NCBI GenBank assembly: GCA_002919305.1
Contig: PKFB01000011.1
Location: 1-56,711, forward strand
DNA from: Actinomycetales bacterium
Lineage (GTDB): Bacteria; Actinomycetota; Actinomycetes; Mycobacteriales; Micromonosporaceae
DNA: 56,711 nt
Reading direction: 5' to 3'
Of the stretch, positions 19,506 through 29,264 are shown piece after piece. Each line of letters begins with the position of its first letter. The first letter of the stretch is position 1. A program made the translations under genes and the position numbers. The notes under the pieces were generated by a model. The model was given only the letters and a program-made list of their open reading frames with translations. It was not told the DNA's origin and searched no databases.

Positions 19506-19633
19506 CAGGCACTGACCATTCCCCTCGAGGACTGTTAAAGTCGCATCCGTCCGACTAGATTCTCATCGTCCCTAGTCTGACCAACCGTTGACCCCACCCC
19601 GCCGCCCGCCGGCCGCCCGCGCAGGAGGATCAG

Positions 19634-20980
19634 TTGCTCTCCGCCTTTCTCAGCGCGTTCCGTACGCCTGACCTGCGCAATAAGCTGCTGTTTACTCTGC
19701 TCATCATCGCGATCTACCGGCTCGGTGCGACGTTGCCCAGCCCGGGGGTCTCGTACACCAATGTGCGGGAGTGCCTCAACTACATCGAGAGCAGCGATGA
19801 GGGCACGCCCACGGTCTTCACGCTCCTGAACCTGTTCTCGGGTGGAGCGCTGCTGCAGCTGTCGGTATTCGCGCTGGGCATCATGCCCTACATCACCGCG
19901 AGCATCATCCTGCAGCTGCTGACCGTGGTGATCCCCCGTTTGGAGCAGCTGCGTAAGGAAGGTCAGTCCGGTCAGGCCAAGATCACACAATACACGCGCT
20001 ATCTGACACTAGCTTTGGCGGTCCTGCAGGCCTCGGCGTACATCGCCCTGGCGCGGTCTGGTCAGCTCTTCGGCAACCAGTGCGACCAGTGGCCTGTGGT
20101 GCCGGACACCTCTCAGTACGAGAACGGCTTGCCGAACTGGCTGACCATCATCGCCCTGGTGACCACCATGACCGCCGGAACCGGCGTGATCATGTGGATG
20201 GGTGAGCTGATCACCGACCGGGGTGTCGGTAACGGCATGTCCGTACTGATCTTCACCAGTATTGCGGCGCGGCTCCCCGCTGAGGGATGGTCGATCCTTC
20301 AGGCTCGGGGCAACATGACGTTCGCCATCGTGATCGCCATCGGGCTCGTGGTGATCACCAGCGTGATCTTCATCGAGCAGGCCCAGCGGCGAATCCCGGT
20401 GCAGTACGCCAAGCGGATGATTGGGCGCCGCATGTACGGCGGCACCTCCACCTACATCCCGCTGAAGGTCAACCAGGCCGGTGTGATCCCGGTGATCTTC
20501 GCCTCGTCGCTGCTCTACCTGCCCGCGCTGGCGACTCAATTGGCTGGTCCGGACAGCACGAACTCCGTCATCATCTGGCTCCAGAACCACCTGGTGGATC
20601 CAGGGGACTGGGTCTACATCCTCAGCTACTTCATCCTGATCATCTTCTTCACGTACTTCTACGTCGCGATCACCTTCAACCCGACCGACGTAGCGGACAA
20701 CATGAAGAAGTACGGCGGGTTCGTACCGGGTATCCGGCCTGGTAAACCGACGGCTGAGTACCTTGACTTCATCCTCAGCCGGATCACGTTGCCAGGCTCC
20801 TTGTACCTCGCTGTCATCGCGGTGCTACCCAACCTCTTGATCAGCCTCGCCGGTGGTAACTTGCAGAACTTCCCGTTCGGCGGTACAGCGGTGCTGATCA
20901 TCGTGGGCGTCGGGCTGGAAACCGTGAAACAGATCGAGAGTCAACTTATGCAACGCAACTACGAAGGGTTCCTCCGCTAG
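19634..20980 (+). CDS. secY: Protein translocase subunit SecY
   Basis: The protein has 448 residues from a TTG start, supported by AGGAGG at 19623-19628. SecY forms the membrane channel for Sec-dependent secretion. Ten hydrophobic segments can be placed. The N-terminal [20 protein letters not shown], the plug region after TM1, [20 protein letters not shown], the cytoplasmic loop motif [11 protein letters not shown], and the conserved C-terminal [16 protein letters not shown] are all present. It precedes adk and map, as in most Gram-positive spc clusters. Confidence 0.98.
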   Translation: MLSAFLSAFRTPDLRNKLLFTLLIIAIYRLGATLPSPGVSYTNVRECLNYIESSDEGTPTVFTLLNLFSGGALLQLSVFALGIMPYITASIILQLLTVVIPRLEQLRKEGQSGQAKITQYTRYLTLALAVLQASAYIALARSGQLFGNQCDQWPVVPDTSQYENGLPNWLTIIALVTTMTAGTGVIMWMGELITDRGVGNGMSVLIFTSIAARLPAEGWSILQARGNMTFAIVIAIGLVVITSVIFIEQAQRRIPVQYAKRMIGRRMYGGTSTYIPLKVNQAGVIPVIFASSLLYLPALATQLAGPDSTNSVIIWLQNHLVDPGDWVYILSYFILIIFFTYFYVAITFNPTDVADNMKKYGGFVPGIRPGKPTAEYLDFILSRITLPGSLYLAVIAVLPNLLISLAGGNLQNFPFGGTAVLIIVGVGLETVKQIESQLMQRNYEGFLR

Positions 20981-21056
20981 TGGGTGGGCTGACGAGCCAG
21001 CGACTGAACACGCCGGAGGGAGCCACCCTGGTAGCTGTATCCGTTGGGGTGGTTGG

Positions 21057-21710
21057 ATGAGACTGGTGCTCGTTGGCCCCCCTGGGGCCGGAAAGGGAAC
21101 CCAGGCCGAGTTCATCGCCGCGCACCTGGCGGTGCCGAAGATCTCTACGGGAGACATCCTGCGGGCTAATGTCTCCCAAGGCACCGCCTTAGGTCGCGAG
21201 GCCAAGCGGTACATGGACGCCGGTGACCTGGTTCCGGACAAGATCGTGATCAATATGGTGCGGGACCGGCTCGCCGAGCCTGATGCGACCGACGGGTTCC
21301 TGCTTGATGGATTCCCCAGGACCGTCCCGCAGGCCCAGGAGCTGGACAGCATGCTCGCTGACCTGGGGGTCGGGCTGGACCTGGTCCTGGAGCTGATCGT
21401 CGATGACGATGAGGTGATCCGTCGTCTCTCCGGTCGGCGTACGTGCCGTGGCTGCGGCAAGATCTGGCACATGGAGTTCGACCCGCCTACCCATCCGGAC
21501 GTGTGTGACCGGTGCGGGGGCGAGTTGTTCCAGCGTGATGACGACCGTCCGGAGACCATCGCCAACCGGCTCCGAGAGTATGCGGATAAGACCGCTCCCT
21601 TGATCGATTTCTACGGCGCTCAGGGCAAGCTGGTCGGTATCGACGCGACCGGCCCGGTGGAGGACGTCACCGTCCGCGCCATCGACGCCCTGCGCTCCTA
21701 TGGAGGATGA
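21057..21710 (+). CDS. adk: Adenylate kinase, zinc-lid type
   Basis: The protein has 217 residues and catalyses ATP + AMP to 2 ADP. The P-loop [10 protein letters not shown] is at residues 7-16. The DGFPRT motif of the AMP-binding region is present. The long lid has CRGCGKIWH ... CDRCGG, four cysteines that can bind zinc, as in Bacillus-type enzymes. [14 protein letters not shown] follows. It starts 76 nt after secY, and its stop lies just upstream of the map start. Confidence 0.97.
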   Translation: MRLVLVGPPGAGKGTQAEFIAAHLAVPKISTGDILRANVSQGTALGREAKRYMDAGDLVPDKIVINMVRDRLAEPDATDGFLLDGFPRTVPQAQELDSMLADLGVGLDLVLELIVDDDEVIRRLSGRRTCRGCGKIWHMEFDPPTHPDVCDRCGGELFQRDDDRPETIANRLREYADKTAPLIDFYGAQGKLVGIDATGPVEDVTVRAIDALRSYGG

Positions 21711-21717
21711 GATACCG

Positions 21718-22536
21718 GTGTTGCGTAGCCGTCGGATCCAGATCAAAACCCCAGAGCAGATCGTCCGGATGCGGGCGGCTGGTCTGGTCGTAGCCAGGAC
21801 TCTGGAGACGGTACGCGCGGCCGTCAAGCCCGGGGTCTCGACAGCGGAGCTGGATGCCCTGGCCGAGCAGACCATCCGAGAGGCTGGGGCCATCCCGTCC
21901 TTCAAGGGCTACCACGGCTATCCGGCTACCTTGTGCACCTCGGTCAACGATCAGGTGGTCCACGCGATCCCTTCGCCCGACCAGGTGCTGGCTGACGGCG
22001 ATCTGATCTCGATCGACTGCGGTGCCATCCTTGACGGTTGGCACGGCGACGCCGCGATCACCGTGCCGGTGGGGACGATCTCTGACGAGTTACAGGCCAT
22101 GATCAAGGCGGCCGAAGACGCTATGTGGGCCGGAATCGCCGCGGCCCGCGCCGGAGGTCGTCTCACCGACATCTCCCACGCCGTCGAGACCTCGATACGC
22201 CGTTCCGGCCGGTACGGAATTGTGGAGGGGTACGGCGGGCACGGCATCGGGACCGAGATGCATCAGGAGCCGCATGTGCTCAACTACGGGCGTCCGGGGC
22301 GTGGTCCGCGCCTGGTGCCCGGGATGGCGTTGGCGATCGAGCCGATGATCACGCGGGGCTCCCCCGAGGTCGTGGAGCTTGACGACGGGTGGACGGTCGT
22401 CACCCTCGATGGGGAGGTCGCGGTGCATGTGGAGCATTCGGTCGCGATCTGCCCTGATGGGGTGTGGGTCCTCACCGCGCTCGATGGTGGCCGGGAACGG
22501 CTCGGTGACCTGGTAACCGCTCAAGCGTGGGAGTAA
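21718..22536 (+). CDS. map: Methionine aminopeptidase, type I
   Basis: The protein has 272 residues from GTG 21718, preferred because GGAGG at 21702-21706 is well spaced; ATG 21700 overlapping adk would add 6 residues. It removes the initiator Met from nascent proteins. The five metal ligands are in DCGAILDGWHGDAAI (two Asp), GYGGHGIGTEMHQEPH (His), AIEPM (Glu) and HVEHS (Glu), and the catalytic-site histidine lies in FKGYHGYPATLC. The protein lacks the long N-terminal zinc-finger extension of MapB-type paralogues. Confidence 0.96.
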   Translation: MLRSRRIQIKTPEQIVRMRAAGLVVARTLETVRAAVKPGVSTAELDALAEQTIREAGAIPSFKGYHGYPATLCTSVNDQVVHAIPSPDQVLADGDLISIDCGAILDGWHGDAAITVPVGTISDELQAMIKAAEDAMWAGIAAARAGGRLTDISHAVETSIRRSGRYGIVEGYGGHGIGTEMHQEPHVLNYGRPGRGPRLVPGMALAIEPMITRGSPEVVELDDGWTVVTLDGEVAVHVEHSVAICPDGVWVLTALDGGRERLGDLVTAQAWE

Positions 22537-22629
22537 GTCTGATACGCCGACGCGCGTCAGCTGTTGGACAGACCGGCCAGGTGGCATCCTGAAGAGGGGG
22601 TCAGACCTGTCCGGTGATGGAGAATCCAC

Positions 22630-23106
22630 GTGGAGCAGCGATTGGACGCGCGAGTCTCGGAGGACGATCGCGACCGAGTCATTGAGCAGCTGAAGACGGC
22701 CCTGGAACAGGGCCGGCTATCGCTATCGGAGTACGACGATCGGATCAGCCGAGCGGCGGCGGCGCGTACCCATGGAGATCTGATCCCCTTGTACGCCGAT
22801 CTGATGGCGACCCGGCCGGAGGATGCTGCGGCGCTGAGCGGCTCGGTATCTGGGGATACGAGCTTGGGAGGTGCTTCCTTAGCCGCGCCGACAGAGGCGG
22901 CCACACCGCAAGTTCGTGCGTTTCCGGTGTGGCTGCGGGTGGTCTGGATGGTCTGGTTGACCGTAGTCTTAATCAACGTCACGGTCTGGCTGTTAGTCGT
23001 CATTAGTACTGGTGATGTTCCGTACTTCTGGCCGATGTGGGTGGCGGGCCCTACGGCCGCGGCGCTGGTGGGGGTGACCGCGATCGAACGAGTGAGTCGT
23101 CGATGA
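22630..23106 (+). CDS. DUF1707 membrane protein
   Basis: The protein has 158 residues from a GTG start. Residues about 5-60 match the DUF1707 pattern common in actinobacteria (RVSEDDRDRVIEQLKTALEQ, GRLSLSEYDDRISRAAAART). After a Ser/Ala-rich linker come two hydrophobic segments (LRVVWMVWLTVVLINVTVWL and WVAGPTAAALVGVTAI). The DUF1707 domain is small and charged, often fused to membrane segments, and has no assigned biochemical role. The gene lies between map and infA in the same direction, 93 nt after map. Confidence 0.85.
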   Translation: MEQRLDARVSEDDRDRVIEQLKTALEQGRLSLSEYDDRISRAAAARTHGDLIPLYADLMATRPEDAAALSGSVSGDTSLGGASLAAPTEAATPQVRAFPVWLRVVWMVWLTVVLINVTVWLLVVISTGDVPYFWPMWVAGPTAAALVGVTAIERVSRR

Positions 23107-23269
23107 GTCGCTCACGGTTGAGCCAGTGACCCTGAACGCTCACGGAATTCGGATAGCTGGTCCTGAGTGACGCGATCCGGATTATCTGGGCTGATGGGTG
23201 ATATCTGTTTCAGACCGACCTGTTCGGGTTGGTTTCGTGGCGCTGGTGGTCGTGTATGGGCGGCCCGAG

Positions 23270-23299
23270 TTGGCACTACGCCTGCCCAGCGCGTAGACT
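23270..23299 (+). promoter_or_regulatory. Predicted promoter of infA
   Basis: TTGGCA, an 18-nt spacer and TAGACT resemble a housekeeping promoter. Transcription would start about 163 nt upstream of infA. It lies in the 362-nt gap between the DUF1707 gene and infA, in which I see no other gene. Confidence 0.55.
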
Positions 23300-23468
23300 C
23301 GTGAAACGGCGCACAGCGTCCAGTCCATCGTGTTCGCACTCACCGGTGCGGGCGCCATGGCCATGCAGCGCTTCCATGGCTGAGGCGGCCTGGTGAGACG
23401 AAGCGGTGGACCGCGGCTGGGACTCTGTACGTCATCCCTGGCCCAACACACCATGGTTAGCGGAGGAC

Positions 23469-23690
23469 ATGCCAAAGAAAGACGGAGCCATCGAGATCGA
23501 GGGTCGCGTGGTCGAGCCTCTACCGAACGCTATGTTCCGAGTGGAGCTCGCCAACGGCCACAAGGTCCTGGCTCATATCAGCGGCAAGATGCGGCAGCAC
23601 TACATCCGTATCCTGCCTGAAGACCGGGTGGTCGTTGAACTTTCACCGTACGACCTGACCCGGGGACGAATCGTCTACCGCTACAAGTGA
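23469..23690 (+). CDS. infA: Translation initiation factor IF-1
   Basis: The protein has 73 residues, an S1-type OB-fold protein that occupies the 30S A site during initiation. ATG 23469 follows CGGAGGAC. The sequence [40 protein letters not shown], and [20 protein letters not shown] ending GRIVYRYK covers the whole family pattern. It stands before rpmJ and the alpha cluster, as in other Gram-positive bacteria. Confidence 0.97.
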   Translation: MPKKDGAIEIEGRVVEPLPNAMFRVELANGHKVLAHISGKMRQHYIRILPEDRVVVELSPYDLTRGRIVYRYK

Positions 23691-23914
23691 GAGAACCCCT
23701 GTCTAACCATTCGGTCTCCTTGAAGGAAGGACCGGAAGGTGGGACGGGGCTCTCTGTGTGACGGGACAGGACGCTCCGTGACCCGCTCACAGCCAGCACG
23801 CTGACGTCCATGGCGCGGTGACGCTGTTCTGGTCGGGCAGGGTCATGATCGAACCAGCGACCGGATCGCACCCACACGTGTGCGTGAGGGTGTTTCTACA
23901 GTGAGGCGTCAACC

Positions 23915-24028
23915 GTGAAGGTCAAGCCGAGCGTTAAGAAGATCTGCAACAAGTGTCGGGTGATCCGCCGTCACGGGCGGGTCATGGTCATCTGCGCTGA
24001 CCCCCGCCACAAGCAGCGCCAGGGCTGA
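23915..24028 (+). CDS. rpmJ: 50S ribosomal protein L36
   Basis: A 37-residue protein from a GTG start at 23915. The sequence [20 protein letters not shown] ... [11 protein letters not shown] contains the zinc ligands Cys11, Cys14, Cys27 and His32, so this is the zinc-binding (C-plus) L36. It lies between infA and rpsM, its usual place. The 224-nt gap before it holds no other gene that I can support. Confidence 0.95.
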   Translation: MKVKPSVKKICNKCRVIRRHGRVMVICADPRHKQRQG

Positions 24029-24079
24029 CAACTGAAGACAGGCTCGTTCCACCCGCGGTAGCCCCGCGGTCCACCCCCG

Positions 24080-24118
24080 GACGGAGGCCGGGGCCCCCTC
24101 CGGATCAGGCGATCCGGA
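24080..24118 (+). promoter_or_regulatory. Strong hairpins in the rpsM leader
   Basis: TCCGGATC, loop AGGC and GATCCGGA (24099-24118) form a perfect 8-bp stem, directly preceded by CCCCGG ... CCGGGG around a GGAGG-containing loop. They lie about 90 nt before rpsM. In other bacteria S4 (rpsD, part of this cluster) represses the alpha operon by binding its leader, so a similar role is possible but unproven. Confidence 0.45.
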
Positions 24119-24208
24119 TCCGACGCGGTACGCGTCCCGGATCGGAGATCTGGAGTTGGGGAGGGGACGGGCACAGACCTCCGGAGGGATACGAGGAGTA
24201 CGCCCGCC

Positions 24209-24589
24209 ATGGCACGTCTGGTCGGCGTTGATCTCCCTCGCGAGAAGCGGCTGGAGATCGCGCTTACGTACATTTACGGCATTGGCCGTACCCGCGCGCG
24301 GGAGACCTGCGCGCAGACGGGCATCGACCCCAACAAGCGTGCCCGCGACCTCACCGACGAAGAGGTCATCAAGCTCCGGGACTGGATCGAGGCCAACTAC
24401 CGCGTCGAGGGTGACCTGCGGCGTGAGGTTGCCGCGGACATCCGGCGCAAGATCGAGATCGGTTGCTACCAGGGCATCCGGCACCGTCGTGGACTGCCGG
24501 TCCGCGGGCAGCGGACGCGTACGAACGCTCGGACCCGCAAGGGACCCAAGCGGACCGTGGCCGGTAAGAAGAAGCCAGGTAAGAAGTAG
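24209..24589 (+). CDS. rpsM: 30S ribosomal protein S13
   Basis: The protein has 126 residues. S13 contacts P-site tRNA and L5 in the 30S head. [20 protein letters not shown], the helix-two-turn-helix AREICAQTGI-like segment (here [14 protein letters not shown]), and the basic C-terminus [20 protein letters not shown] ending GKKKPGKK are typical. It opens the alpha cluster, 180 nt after rpmJ. Confidence 0.97.
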   Translation: MARLVGVDLPREKRLEIALTYIYGIGRTRARETCAQTGIDPNKRARDLTDEEVIKLRDWIEANYRVEGDLRREVAADIRRKIEIGCYQGIRHRRGLPVRGQRTRTNARTRKGPKRTVAGKKKPGKK

Positions 24590-24697
24590 TGACCCGGTGC
24601 GTCCCATTCGTGGGGCGCACCTAGGACATGATTTGATCGCGCGTCGGTCCGCCGTCGGCGGTTCGGCGAGAAGCGCAGCGAGGAGATCACGAGAGGT

Positions 24698-25099
24698 ATG
24701 CCGCCTAAGGCACGCGCCGGTGTGAAGAAGGTCCGGCGTAAGGAAAAGAAGAACGTCTCTCACGGACACGCCCATATCAAGAGCACGTTCAATAACACGA
24801 TCGTGTCGATCACCGACCCGGCCGGCAACGTCATTTCCTGGGCCTCGTCGGGTCAGGTCGGCTTCAAGGGCTCGCGTAAGTCGACCCCGTTCGCCGCGCA
24901 GCTGGCCGCCGAGGCCGCCGCGCGCCGGGCCATGGAGCACGGCATGCGCAAGGTCGACGTCTTCGTGAAGGGGCCGGGTTCGGGGCGGGAGACCGCGATC
25001 CGCTCCCTGACCGCCGCCGGTCTGGAGGTCGGTTCGATCCAGGACGTCACTCCACAGCCTCACAACGGTTGCCGTCCGCCCAAGCGGCGTCGGGTCTGA
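24698..25099 (+). CDS. rpsK: 30S ribosomal protein S11
   Basis: The protein has 133 residues. S11 forms part of the 30S platform near the mRNA Shine-Dalgarno helix. An actinobacterial start [20 protein letters not shown] leads into [35 protein letters not shown]-like (here [15 protein letters not shown]) and the C-terminal [18 protein letters not shown]. It is 108 nt downstream of rpsM. Confidence 0.97.
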   Translation: MPPKARAGVKKVRRKEKKNVSHGHAHIKSTFNNTIVSITDPAGNVISWASSGQVGFKGSRKSTPFAAQLAAEAAARRAMEHGMRKVDVFVKGPGSGRETAIRSLTAAGLEVGSIQDVTPQPHNGCRPPKRRRV

Positions 25100-25123
25100 A
25101 AGGTAGCGGAGGAGTAACGAGAC

Positions 25124-25750
25124 ATGGCCCGCGACACTGGAGCTGACTGCCGCCGCTGCCGGCGCGAGAAGATGAAGCTGTTCCTCAAGGGCGCTAAGTG
25201 CGAGAGCCCGAAGTGCCCTGTGGAGAGCCGGCCCTACCCGCCCGGTCAGCATGGGCGCGCCCGGCCCAAGGAGACTGAGTACCTGCTGCAGCTGCGGGAG
25301 AAGCAGAAGGCCCGCCGCGTATATGGCGTGCTGGAGAAGCAGTTCTACCGGTACTACAAGGAGGCCAACCGGCGCCCCGGTAAGACCGGTGAGAACCTGC
25401 TCCAGATTCTGGAGTCCCGGCTGGACAACGTGGTTTACCGCGCTGGCTTCGCCAAGTCCCGTGACATGGCGCGGCAGCTGGTGCGTCACGGCCACTTCCT
25501 GGTTAACGGCCGTAAGGTCAACATCCCCTCGTACCTGGTCACCCCGCACGACATCATTGAGGTGCGGGAGAAGTCCCGTGAGCTGACCCCGTTCGTGGTG
25601 GCACGGGCGGAGGCCGGCAACCGGACTGTGCCGTCGTGGCTGGAGGTCATTTCCAGCCAGATGAAGATTCTGGTTCACTCGCTGCCCACCCGGCAGGTTA
25701 TCGACACGCCGGTTCAGGAGCAGCTCATCGTCGAGTTGTACTCGCGGTAA
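25124..25750 (+). CDS. rpsD: 30S ribosomal protein S4, zinc-cysteine form
   Basis: The protein has 208 residues. S4 initiates 30S assembly and is the usual autogenous repressor of the alpha operon. The N-terminus has [18 protein letters not shown] ... CPVE, four cysteines able to bind zinc (C-plus form). The S4 RNA-binding domain is visible as [30 protein letters not shown] (in two blocks). The C-terminus [13 protein letters not shown] is complete. It is followed by rpoA after about 100 nt. Confidence 0.97.
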   Translation: MARDTGADCRRCRREKMKLFLKGAKCESPKCPVESRPYPPGQHGRARPKETEYLLQLREKQKARRVYGVLEKQFYRYYKEANRRPGKTGENLLQILESRLDNVVYRAGFAKSRDMARQLVRHGHFLVNGRKVNIPSYLVTPHDIIEVREKSRELTPFVVARAEAGNRTVPSWLEVISSQMKILVHSLPTRQVIDTPVQEQLIVELYSR

Positions 25751-25852
25751 TAGGACTGGGTATGTCCCCGGGGTGCGCCCTGTACCCCGGGGCAGCCGAC
25801 CCGGTCATCGTTGTGGCGTCATATGGCGGGCGCCCGACAACTGGAGGAACAC

Positions 25853-26875
25853 GTGCTTATCACCCAGCGGCCGACGCTCACCGAGGAGCCGATCAACGAA
25901 ACCCGGTCGCGGTTCGTCATCGAACCCCTGGAGCCGGGCTTCGGATACACCCTGGGCAACTCGCTGCGGCGTACCCTGCTCAGCTCCATCCCCGGTGCTG
26001 CCGTCACCAGCATCAAGATCGACGGAGTACTGCACGAGTTCACCACGATCCCCGGTGTGAAGGAGGACGTGGTTGAGCTGGTGCTCAACATCAAGGAGCT
26101 GTGCATCAGCTCCGAGCACGACGAGCCGGTCACCATGTACCTGCGCAAGCAGGGGCCCGGTGAGGTGACCGCCGGGGACATCCAGCCGCCGGCTGGCGTC
26201 AACGTGCACAACCCCGAACTGCGGCTGGCCACCCTCAACAGCAAGGGCCGGCTGGACATGGAGCTGGTCGTCGAGCGGGGCCGCGGGTACGTCAGCGCAG
26301 CCCAGAACAAGCAGCCAGGTCAGGAGATCGGCCGCATCCCGGTGGACTCGATCTACTCCCCGGTGCTCAAGGTGAGCTACCGCGTGGAGGCGACCCGTGT
26401 CGAGCAGCGGACCGACTTCGACAAGCTGATCATCGACGTCGAGACCAAGCCGTCCATCAGCCCGCGGACCGCGCTTGCCTCGGCGGGTTCGACGCTGGTC
26501 GAGCTGTTTGGGCTGTGCCGCGAACTGGACGAGAACGCCGAAGGTATCGACATCGGTCCTTCGCCGCAGGATGCGCAGCTGGCCGCCGACCTGGCTCTGC
26601 CCATTGAGGAGCTGGACCTGACGGTCCGGTCCTACAACTGCCTCAAGCGCGAGGGCATCAACACCGTGGGTGAGCTGATCAGCCGTACCGAGGCCGATCT
26701 GCTGGACATCCGTAACTTCGGTCAGAAGTCCATCGACGAGGTCAAGCTCAAGCTCGCCGCGATGGGGCTCAGCCTCAAGGATTCTGCGCCGGCTTTCGAC
26801 CCGGCTCACGTGGTCGACTCGTTCGCCGACTCTGACTACGACGGCGAGGACTTCCGGGAAACTGAGCAGCTCTAA
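25853..26875 (+). CDS. rpoA: RNA polymerase subunit alpha
   Basis: The protein has 340 residues from GTG 25853 with GGAGGA 6 nt upstream; the longer open frame upstream lacks support. The N-terminal assembly domain has [20 protein letters not shown] and [19 protein letters not shown]. The C-terminal domain (from about residue 245) has [20 protein letters not shown] and the helix-hairpin-helix segment [20 protein letters not shown] that contacts UP elements and activators. It is encoded between rpsD and rplQ as usual. Confidence 0.98.
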   Translation: MLITQRPTLTEEPINETRSRFVIEPLEPGFGYTLGNSLRRTLLSSIPGAAVTSIKIDGVLHEFTTIPGVKEDVVELVLNIKELCISSEHDEPVTMYLRKQGPGEVTAGDIQPPAGVNVHNPELRLATLNSKGRLDMELVVERGRGYVSAAQNKQPGQEIGRIPVDSIYSPVLKVSYRVEATRVEQRTDFDKLIIDVETKPSISPRTALASAGSTLVELFGLCRELDENAEGIDIGPSPQDAQLAADLALPIEELDLTVRSYNCLKREGINTVGELISRTEADLLDIRNFGQKSIDEVKLKLAAMGLSLKDSAPAFDPAHVVDSFADSDYDGEDFRETEQL

Positions 26876-26916
26876 CCGCACGGCCTGCGGTTCGACACAC
26901 GCTAGGAGCTTCGACA

Positions 26917-27456
26917 ATGCCCCAGCCCACCAAGGGAGCCCGTCTCGGCGGCAGCCCCGCCCACGAGCAGCTGATATTGGCGAATCTCGCCACCTCGCTG
27001 TTCCGGCACGGCCGGATCCGGACGACTGAGGCCAAGGCGCGGCGTCTGCGGCCGTTCGCCGAGCGACTGGTGACCGTCGCCAAGCGCGGTGACCTGTCCT
27101 CGCGCCGTCGGGCGCTGGCCGTGCTGCGGGACAAGGACGTGGTCCACTCGCTGTTTGCCGAGATCGCCCCGCGCTACAGCAACCGGCCGGGAGGCTACAC
27201 CCGGATCACCAAGCTCGGGCCGCGGCGCGGCGACGCCGCCCCGATGGCGATGATCGAGCTCGTGGAGGAGCTGGAGACCACGCAGCCAGCGGACACCGAC
27301 CGCCGGACCGCTGACCGTCAGCGGGAGCGGCAGGACACGGTGGCCGCGTTGGCCGGCGAGGAGGACGAGGCCACCGCGGCGTCGGCTGCGGACTCCGACT
27401 CCGCTGAGCAGGCCGAGGAGGCCGGCGAGGCCGGTAAGGACAGCGACAAGTCCTGA
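26917..27456 (+). CDS. rplQ: 50S ribosomal protein L17 with acidic C-terminal extension
   Basis: The protein has 179 residues where the L17 core is about 120. [53 protein letters not shown] (in two blocks) and [20 protein letters not shown] form the core. From about residue 122 the chain turns into a Glu/Ala/Asp-rich tail ([20 protein letters not shown]) without aromatic residues. A strong terminator stem lies downstream, before truA. Confidence 0.96.
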   Translation: MPQPTKGARLGGSPAHEQLILANLATSLFRHGRIRTTEAKARRLRPFAERLVTVAKRGDLSSRRRALAVLRDKDVVHSLFAEIAPRYSNRPGGYTRITKLGPRRGDAAPMAMIELVEELETTQPADTDRRTADRQRERQDTVAALAGEEDEATAASAADSDSAEQAEEAGEAGKDSDKS

Positions 27457-27470
27457 GCGCGTACGACCAC

Positions 27471-27520
27471 AAGACGGGTCTGTGGCCTCCCGGGTAGTCA
27501 GGGAGCCACAGACCCGTCTT
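27471..27520 (+). terminator. 16-bp terminator stem between rplQ and truA
   Basis: AAGACGGGTCTGTGGC (27471-27486) pairs perfectly with GCCACAGACCCGTCTT (27505-27520), with an inner CTCCC/GGGAG extension. It lies 14 nt after the rplQ stop and ends CTTCGTAT. It very likely terminates the alpha-cluster transcript, leaving truA to read-through or its own start. Confidence 0.85.
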
Positions 27521-27558
27521 CGTATGAGTTCGTATAGGGACGAGCACCGGGAGGGGCC

Positions 27559-28422
27559 GTGGAGGGGACGACGGTGCGGCTACGGCTGGATATCGCCTAT
27601 GACGGTTCCGACTTCGCCGGCTGGGCGTTCCAACCAGACCAGCGCACCGTGGCGGGGGTGCTGATGGACGGGTTAGGCCGTCTGCTCGGTGAACCGCCGC
27701 GCCTGACGGTGGCCGGCCGGACCGACGCGGGGGTCCACGCCACCGGGCAGGTCTGCCACCTGGACGTCCCCGACGCCTGGTGGCGGGAGTACCACGATTC
27801 GCTGTTGCGGCGGCTGGCGGGCATCTTGCCGCCGGATGTCCGGGTCACCGCGGTCTGTCAGGTCCCTGACGAGTTCGATGCCCGGTTTTCGGCGTTGCGG
27901 CGCCACTACGAATATCGGGTGACCGACGCTCCCTGGGGCGTGTGGCCGTTACGGCGCCGCGACACCCTGGTGTGGCCGCGTCCTTTGGATGAGGAAGCGA
28001 TGCGGCAGGCGGCCACCGCGCTGCTCGGCGAGCACGACTTCGCCGCGTACTGCCGTCGGAAGGAGAACGCCACCACCATCCGGACGCTGGAGCGGTTGGA
28101 CTGGCGTCGGGAGGCCGATGGGGTCCTGGTCGCGGCGGTGTCGGCCGACGCGTTTTGTCAGGCCATGGTGCGCAGCCTGGTGGGGGCGTTGCTGGCGGTG
28201 GGGGACGGGCGTCGACCAGTGGCGTGGCCGGGGTCGTTGCTGACGCGCAAGGAACGAGCTAACGAGGTGACGGTCGCCCCGCCGCACGGTCTGACGTTGG
28301 TCAGGGTTGATTACCCCGACGATCCCCGTCAGTACGCGGCGCGCGCGCAGCTGACCAAACGTCGCCGGGTTCCGCTTGACTTCCCGTCGTCCACCGCCGA
28401 GGCGGTCGCCGTCCAGGAGTGA
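27559..28422 (+). CDS. truA: tRNA pseudouridine(38-40) synthase
   Basis: The protein has 287 residues from GTG 27559, with GGGAGGGG just upstream. TruA modifies U38-U40 in the anticodon stem-loop of many tRNAs. The catalytic Asp lies in GRTDAGVHATGQV. LRLDIAYDGSDFAGWAFQPD at the start, the RRHYEYRVTD block and CQAMVRSLVGALLAVGDGR are typical. Actinobacterial TruA genes usually follow rplQ, as here. A small hairpin follows the stop. Confidence 0.95.
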   Translation: MEGTTVRLRLDIAYDGSDFAGWAFQPDQRTVAGVLMDGLGRLLGEPPRLTVAGRTDAGVHATGQVCHLDVPDAWWREYHDSLLRRLAGILPPDVRVTAVCQVPDEFDARFSALRRHYEYRVTDAPWGVWPLRRRDTLVWPRPLDEEAMRQAATALLGEHDFAAYCRRKENATTIRTLERLDWRREADGVLVAAVSADAFCQAMVRSLVGALLAVGDGRRPVAWPGSLLTRKERANEVTVAPPHGLTLVRVDYPDDPRQYAARAQLTKRRRVPLDFPSSTAEAVAVQE

Positions 28423-28444
28423 GTTGAGGCGACCCAGCCTCAGC
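28423..28444. terminator. Short hairpin between convergent genes
   Basis: GTTGAGGC, loop GACCCA and GCCTCAGC pair over 8 bp with one G-U, directly after the truA stop, followed by TTTCCT. It may serve truA and, from the other strand, the convergent gene ending at 28450. Confidence 0.45.
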
Positions 28445-28449
28445 TTTCC

Positions 28450-29247
28450 TCAGCCCTCCTCCCGGGCGGCCAGCGGGATGAACAGGTACGTGAGCAGGAT
28501 GTCGCTGACGATCTGAGTCACGCCCGGCTCGTCCGCGGAGATGTCGCCCCCATCCGCGCGGCAGATCACCAGGTACGCCAGGTAGTGCCCGTATTCCTGC
28601 GGGAACACCACGGTGGTGACCGCTCGGATGTTTTCAGAGGCGCCGGGCGCGGGGAGCCCGAGGAACACGCTGCTGTTGCCCTCGATCGTCAAGTGCTCGG
28701 TGGACCCCTGCTCCGCCAGGTTGATCAGGCCGGCGGTGAAACCATAGTCCCCGTCCGGGGATTCCATGGCCGCCCGAATCACCTGAGTACACCCCAGGTT
28801 GGCCAGGTCTTGGACCAGTTGACCGATGGCCGCCAACGTGCAGTCGGTCAGTTCTTCGGTGGCCACGACCGGGTATTCCCGAACTTCGTCGGTGGTGGGG
28901 TCTTCGACGACCGCGATCGCGGTGGGGAAGATCTCCGCGACGCTCAGCGGCACCGGGTCGGTCTCGCGGGAGCTGATGTCGACCGGTGCGGTCGGGCTCG
29001 CCACCGGTGACGGGCCGGTGGAACTTGACACCCACACCGAGGGGGAGGGGGAATCATTCACCGCTTGGGTGGAGCGATCATCCTGGAGAAGGAAGTAACC
29101 ACCCGCAGCGCACGCGACGAGCACCACGAGGACGCACAGGGTGGCGAGGACACCGACCCATATCTTCGCGCCCGGTGAACGGAGTGGCGGAGGGGGCGGT
29201 GGAGGAGGCTCGTCCAGCGGCGCGTACCGTGAGTCCCCGTACGTCAT
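28450..29247 (-). CDS. Single-pass membrane-anchored protein of unknown function
   Basis: The protein has 265 residues. A short cytoplasmic part contains an unbroken run of eight prolines (about residues 14-21), followed by one membrane segment at about 30-52 (VGVLATLCVLVVLVACAAGG). The rest is extracytoplasmic, starting with a Ser/Pro/Thr-rich linker and continuing as a compact domain with cysteines in ELTDCTLAAI, LANLGCTQVIRA and YLVICRADGGD. The pattern YGFTAGLINLAEQGSTEHL looks like an actinobacterial extracytoplasmic domain but I do not recognise a named family. It starts 17 nt from the divergent methyltransferase gene. Confidence 0.8.
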   Translation of the reverse strand: MTYGDSRYAPLDEPPPPPPPPLRSPGAKIWVGVLATLCVLVVLVACAAGGYFLLQDDRSTQAVNDSPSPSVWVSSSTGPSPVASPTAPVDISSRETDPVPLSVAEIFPTAIAVVEDPTTDEVREYPVVATEELTDCTLAAIGQLVQDLANLGCTQVIRAAMESPDGDYGFTAGLINLAEQGSTEHLTIEGNSSVFLGLPAPGASENIRAVTTVVFPQEYGHYLAYLVICRADGGDISADEPGVTQIVSDILLTYLFIPLAAREEG

Positions 29248-29264
29248 GGCGGCAAGGGTACAGA

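Noticed and set aside
23909-25678. A 589-codon open frame on the minus strand opposite rpmJ, rpsM, rpsK and rpsD
   Set aside because: It lies wholly opposite well-conserved ribosomal genes, has a composition dictated by their third positions and no domain character.
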